Shown here one piece after another: positions 61,036 to 64,000 of a DNA stretch of 64,000 bases; position 1 is the stretch's first letter, and the number at the start of each line of letters is the position of its first letter. A program made the translations under genes and the position numbers. The notes under the pieces are model-generated. The model had not been told where the DNA came from. It made no database searches and worked only from the letters and a program-made list of their open reading frames with translations. This DNA is from Halopiger aswanensis (GTDB lineage Archaea > Halobacteriota > Halobacteria > Halobacteriales > Natrialbaceae): contig NZ_RAPO01000002.1 of the NCBI RefSeq assembly GCF_003610195.1, forward strand, positions 124,001 through 188,000, given 5' to 3'.

Positions 61036-62268
61036 ATGACTCCGTTCACGCGAATGGAAGACCGCGACCGCGGGTTCGACCTCGAGGATCGGCTCGCGAC
61101 TCTCGAGGACGGCGACCTGAAACGGACGCTCTCGCCCGTCGACCGGGTCGCCGAGCGGGGCTACTTCGCCGAACCCTCCGGCGGGGACCTGCCGGTCCTC
61201 GAGACCGACGAGGCGCTCGTGTTCGCGTCGAACAACTACCTGGGGTTGACCGCCGATCAGCGGGTCCAGGACGCGGCCCGTCGGGCCGCCGCGACCGTCG
61301 GTACGGGTGCCGGCGCGAGTCGGCTCGTCACCGGCGACACGATGGTCCACCGGGACCTGGAGCGACTGCTCGCGGAAACCAAGGGCTGCGAGCGGGCGCT
61401 GACCTTCTCCTCGGGATACGCGGCCAACGTCGGGACGATCACGGCCCTCGAGCCGGACGTCATCTTCTCCGACGAACTCAATCACGCGAGCCTCATCGAC
61501 GGCTGCCGACTCTCGGACGCCGAGACGGTCGTCTACGACCACCGCGACGTCGCGGACCTGCGGTCGAAACTCGAGGCGCGCGCCGACCGTGACGACGCGA
61601 GCGAGGACCGGTGGCTCGTCGTCACGGACACCGTCTTCAGCATGGACGGCACCGTCGCCCCCCTCGAGGCGATCTGCGACCTCGCCGAGGAGTTCGGCGC
61701 GTGGGTGATGGTCGACGAGGCCCACGCGACGGGGTTGTACGTCGACGGCGGCGGCGTCGTGCAGGCCGAGGGGCTCGCGGACCGGGTCCACGTCCAGATG
61801 GGGACGCTCTCGAAGGCGCTGGCCAGTCAGGGCGGCTACGTCGCCGGCAGCGACGACCTAATCGAGTGTCTGGTCAACGAGGCGCGGTCGTTCGTCTACT
61901 CGACGGGACTGACGCCGCCGGCCGCCGCGGCGGCCAGCGAGGCACTGCACCTCGCGCGCCACGGCGACGCCCGCGAACGGCTCTGGGAGAACGTCGCCCA
62001 CCTCCGGGACGGCCTCGAGACGATGGGCTTCGACGTGCCCGGCGACTCCCAGATCCTCCCCGTGATCGTCGGCGACCGGGAGGATGCGCTCGCGCTCGCC
62101 GAGGGACTGCGCGAGCGCGATATCGTCGCGCCGGCGATCCGACCGCCCACGGTGCCAGAGGGGACGAGCCGCATCCGCGTGACGCCGATCGCGACCCACG
62201 ATAAGGACGATATCGTCACCTGTCTCGAGGCGTTCCGAACGGTCGGCGACGAGTTAGGACTGCTCTGA
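61036..62268 (+). CDS. bioF: 8-amino-7-oxononanoate synthase
   Basis: 410 aa from ATG 61036; ATG 61054 or GTG 60985 are alternatives. It is a PLP fold-type I alpha-oxoamine synthase: FASNNYLGLT, GTGAGASRLVTGDTMVHRDLE, FSSGYAANVG, DELNHASLIDG, VVTDTVFSMDGTVAPL and VDEAHATGLY. The PLP lysine is in QMGTLSKALASQGGYVAGS. It condenses pimeloyl-thioester with alanine. The product feeds the BioU-like enzyme encoded just upstream; bioD follows after 12 bp. Confidence 0.94.
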   Translation: MTPFTRMEDRDRGFDLEDRLATLEDGDLKRTLSPVDRVAERGYFAEPSGGDLPVLETDEALVFASNNYLGLTADQRVQDAARRAAATVGTGAGASRLVTGDTMVHRDLERLLAETKGCERALTFSSGYAANVGTITALEPDVIFSDELNHASLIDGCRLSDAETVVYDHRDVADLRSKLEARADRDDASEDRWLVVTDTVFSMDGTVAPLEAICDLAEEFGAWVMVDEAHATGLYVDGGGVVQAEGLADRVHVQMGTLSKALASQGGYVAGSDDLIECLVNEARSFVYSTGLTPPAAAAASEALHLARHGDARERLWENVAHLRDGLETMGFDVPGDSQILPVIVGDREDALALAEGLRERDIVAPAIRPPTVPEGTSRIRVTPIATHDKDDIVTCLEAFRTVGDELGLL

Positions 62269-62280
62269 GACGGACGGACG

Positions 62281-62991
62281 ATGAACGAATCCGAACCGAT
62301 CGACGCGAACGGACCGATCGCCGTCGTCGGCACCGACACCGGCGTCGGCAAAACTGTCGTCACCGCGGCCCTCACGCGTTATTTTCGTAAGTCGGATATC
62401 GACGCCCGAGCGATCAAACCCGCTCAAACCGGACACCCGCCAGATGACGACGCCGGCTTCGTGGCCGACGCCTGTGACGACCCCGACGCCGCGACCTGTC
62501 TCCGATACCTCGAGCCCGCGCTCGCGCCGCGGGTCGCCGCCGAGGTGGCCGACGAGGACCTCTCGTACGAGTCGATCCTGGCCGCCTGTCGACGCGAATG
62601 CGAGGGAACGCCGCTGCCCCTCGTCGAAGGCATCGGCGGCCTGCGCGTCCCGCTGGCCGGCGACCGCGAGGTGATCGACCTCGTCGCCGATCTCGAGGCG
62701 ACGGCGGTCGTCGTCGCGCGGTCCGGACTGGGGACGCTCAACCACACGGCGCTCACCGGCGAGGCCCTCGAGCGCCGCGGCGTTCCGGTCGCCGGAATCG
62801 TCTGTAACGAGTACGAGGGCGCGTCGCTCGCCGAGCGGACGAACCCCGACGAACTCGAGCGGCTGACCGGCGTCCGCGTCGAGACGGTCCCGCCGCTCGA
62901 GGGCGGACCGACGGCGCTGGCAGACGGCGTCGCCGACGCGCTCTCGACGAGGTTGTTCGATCGACTCGAGCGACTGGCGGCGGAGAGATAA
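62281..62991 (+). CDS. bioD: dethiobiotin synthetase
   Basis: 236 aa. P-loop VVGTDTGVGKTVVTAAL (about 15-31), then AIKPAQTGHPPDDDAG, LVEGIGGLRVPLAGDREVIDLVADL and ARSGLGTLNHTALTGEAL, all BioD motifs. It closes the ureido ring of dethiobiotin from diaminononanoate, CO2 and ATP. In cyanobacteria the BioU product is thought to be a carbamate of diaminononanoate, which BioD could use directly. Last gene of the operon. Confidence 0.94.
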   Translation: MNESEPIDANGPIAVVGTDTGVGKTVVTAALTRYFRKSDIDARAIKPAQTGHPPDDDAGFVADACDDPDAATCLRYLEPALAPRVAAEVADEDLSYESILAACRRECEGTPLPLVEGIGGLRVPLAGDREVIDLVADLEATAVVVARSGLGTLNHTALTGEALERRGVPVAGIVCNEYEGASLAERTNPDELERLTGVRVETVPPLEGGPTALADGVADALSTRLFDRLERLAAER

Positions 62992-63067
62992 CGAAACCCG
63001 ATACGGACACGAACGCGGCCGCAGCACTGACTCGCCGACCCACAGACCGGTTACGCCCCGCTCCGGC

Positions 63068-63268
63068 TCACGCCTGGGGGGCTCGCGGCTCGCCGTCGAC
63101 CGTCATCGATCCGTCTTCCGCGTCCGCCGTCTCGGATCGGTGGCGCCGGGAGTCGATCAGCTTCGAGACGATTTCGGATTTGCGGTGTTCGACCTCGAGG
63201 TGGATTCGAAGGTTCGTTCGCTCGGCGTAGTGCTCCGCACAGAGTGGACAGCGTTGCTGGTCAGTCAT
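63068..63268 (-). CDS. small C2H2 zinc-finger protein
   Basis: 66 aa from ATG 63268 (MTDQQRCPLCAEHYAERTNLRIHLEVEHRKSEIV). The C-x2-C...H-x4-H spacing fits a classical C2H2 finger, which in archaea occurs in small regulators and AbrB-like partners. The C-terminal half is charged. It may bind DNA; targets are unknown. Confidence 0.75.
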   Translation of the reverse strand: MTDQQRCPLCAEHYAERTNLRIHLEVEHRKSEIVSKLIDSRRHRSETADAEDGSMTVDGEPRAPQA

Positions 63269-63367
63269 GGGCCCGTTCACCGTCAGCACGTGACGCGACG
63301 GAACGACGTAATAGTGTCGTTTAGTCTATGTTTCGATATGTCTCTCACGAGAGAGTGACCGATCCGC

Positions 63368-64000
63368 TCAGAGGAAATCGTTCAGTCCCGACTGGTCGTC
63401 GTCCGGTTCCGTCGTCTCCGCTGCGGACTCGTCCGCATCTGTCGCCGTGCTCGAGTCGATCCCACTGTCGGCGTCGGCGTCGGCGCCGGCACCGCTCGAG
63501 GCCGCGAGCGTCGCTTGATCGTTCTCGCTTTCGTCGCCGGTCGTATCGCTCGAGTCGCTCGAGGCGGCCCCGTCGCTCGCGTCCTCGGCCTCGAAGAACG
63601 CGCTGCCGGAGTGCTCGACGGTCTCCTTCTCGCGCATCTCCTCGGCGTCCTCGACGATCGACTGGACCTTGTTGGTGTCTTTCCCGCTGCCGGTGACGAA
63701 GGAAACTTCCTTCTCGTCGAGTTCGTAGGTCGCGGCCATTCGGACGGTCAGGTCGCGGTTCTTGCAGTGGTGGGTCATCGCCGAGAGGTAGGGGAGGATC
63801 TCTCGGCGGGCGGTCCCGACGCTCGTCCCTTCGCGTTCGGCGATGCGTTCGGCGATCGAGTCCCGGGTGTTGCGCGTGCCCTTGCTGCTGCCGAGCTTGC
63901 GCCAGTAGCTCGGCGGGCCGTAGCGGGTCCAGCCGCCCTTGGGTTCGCGCCGCGAGGCGGCGACGCCGGCGGTCATGTTGTCCGTCGCGTAGCGCCAGAA
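63368..64000 (-). CDS. rfcL: replication factor C large subunit, C-terminal part (cut by window edge)
   Basis: The frame is open to the right edge (encoding ...FWRYATDNMTAGVAASRREPKGGWTRYGPPSYWRKLG), so only the C-terminal 210 residues are here. The helical collar domain is followed by an acidic, Ser/Ala/Asp-rich linker of about 70 residues. The end is QSGLNDFL, a PCNA-interacting (PIP) box. With RfcS it loads the PCNA clamp. The ATPase domain lies outside the window. Confidence 0.88.
   Translation of the reverse strand, partial: FWRYATDNMTAGVAASRREPKGGWTRYGPPSYWRKLGSSKGTRNTRDSIAERIAEREGTSVGTARREILPYLSAMTHHCKNRDLTVRMAATYELDEKEVSFVTGSGKDTNKVQSIVEDAEEMREKETVEHSGSAFFEAEDASDGAASSDSSDTTGDESENDQATLAASSGAGADADADSGIDSSTATDADESAAETTEPDDDQSGLNDFL

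Noticed and set aside
1-64000. CRISPR array
   Set aside because: No set of regularly spaced identical repeats and no cas gene was found anywhere in the window.

Overview
This looks like a chromosomal window from a haloarchaeon, probably a Natrialbales-type organism (Haloterrigena/Natrinema-like; inferred from the protein families, not tested). The signs are strongly GC-rich DNA, very acidic proteins, leaderless promoters with TATA boxes about 26 bp before the start codon, archaeal information-processing genes (fibrillarin, Nop5, RFC large subunit) and many small zinc-ribbon and UspA proteins typical of haloarchaea. No CRISPR array or rRNA was seen. One tRNA gene is present, tRNA-Leu(CAA). Region 1 (1 to about 5,100) is an accessory region. 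It has an AT-rich ribbon-helix-helix gene, a 598-aa SIR2-family protein that looks like a single-gene antiviral NADase, a convergent winged-helix gene, the 3' stump of an IS200/IS605-type tnpB with its hairpins, an array of repeated motifs, and a tyrosine integrase. Region 2 (5,100-24,600) is ordinary GC-rich chromosome: a putative nucleotide-modification protein (Nmad3), an acyltransferase, NDH-2, arginase, a DtxR-family metal regulator with inverted-repeat operators next to a ZIP transporter, gyrA and gyrB, a NRAMP-like carrier lacking the metal-binding motif, AI-2E and TauE/SafE membrane proteins, UspA, a carotenoid/squalene-type FAD oxidoreductase and a membrane-anchored SGNH protein. Region 3 (24,600-40,700) has a possible structured RNA with its own promoter, gshA, the C/D-RNP pair flpA and nop5, two UspA-type genes, a BNR_4 protein, two tandem amino-acid permeases fused to two UspA domains, DUF63, an inositol monophosphatase, an HTTM protein and the tRNA. 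Region 4 (40,700-54,700) has small zinc ribbons, DUF309, an aspartoacylase-like enzyme, a methyltransferase, a monothiol glutaredoxin, a formyltransferase-like protein, a DUF354/WecB pair for surface-glycan precursors, a CysD-like ATP-pyrophosphatase, an aldo/keto reductase, HalOD1, DUF5795 and UbiA. Region 5 (54,700-64,000) has sucCD, a highly acidic disordered protein, a compact biotin operon and the 3' part of rfcL at the right edge. The most interesting point is the biotin operon, bioB-bioU-bioF-bioD. The gene in the place of the aminotransferase bioA resembles BioU, the single-turnover 'suicide' dehydrogenase described in cyanobacteria, and it carries an extra low-complexity insert. Other points worth a second look are the SIR2 defence candidate, the tnpB/omegaRNA relic with a well-placed TATA box, the metal-regulator operators, the structured-RNA candidate at 24.6-24.8 kb, the DPGN-less NRAMP, and short leader ORFs in front of several genes.
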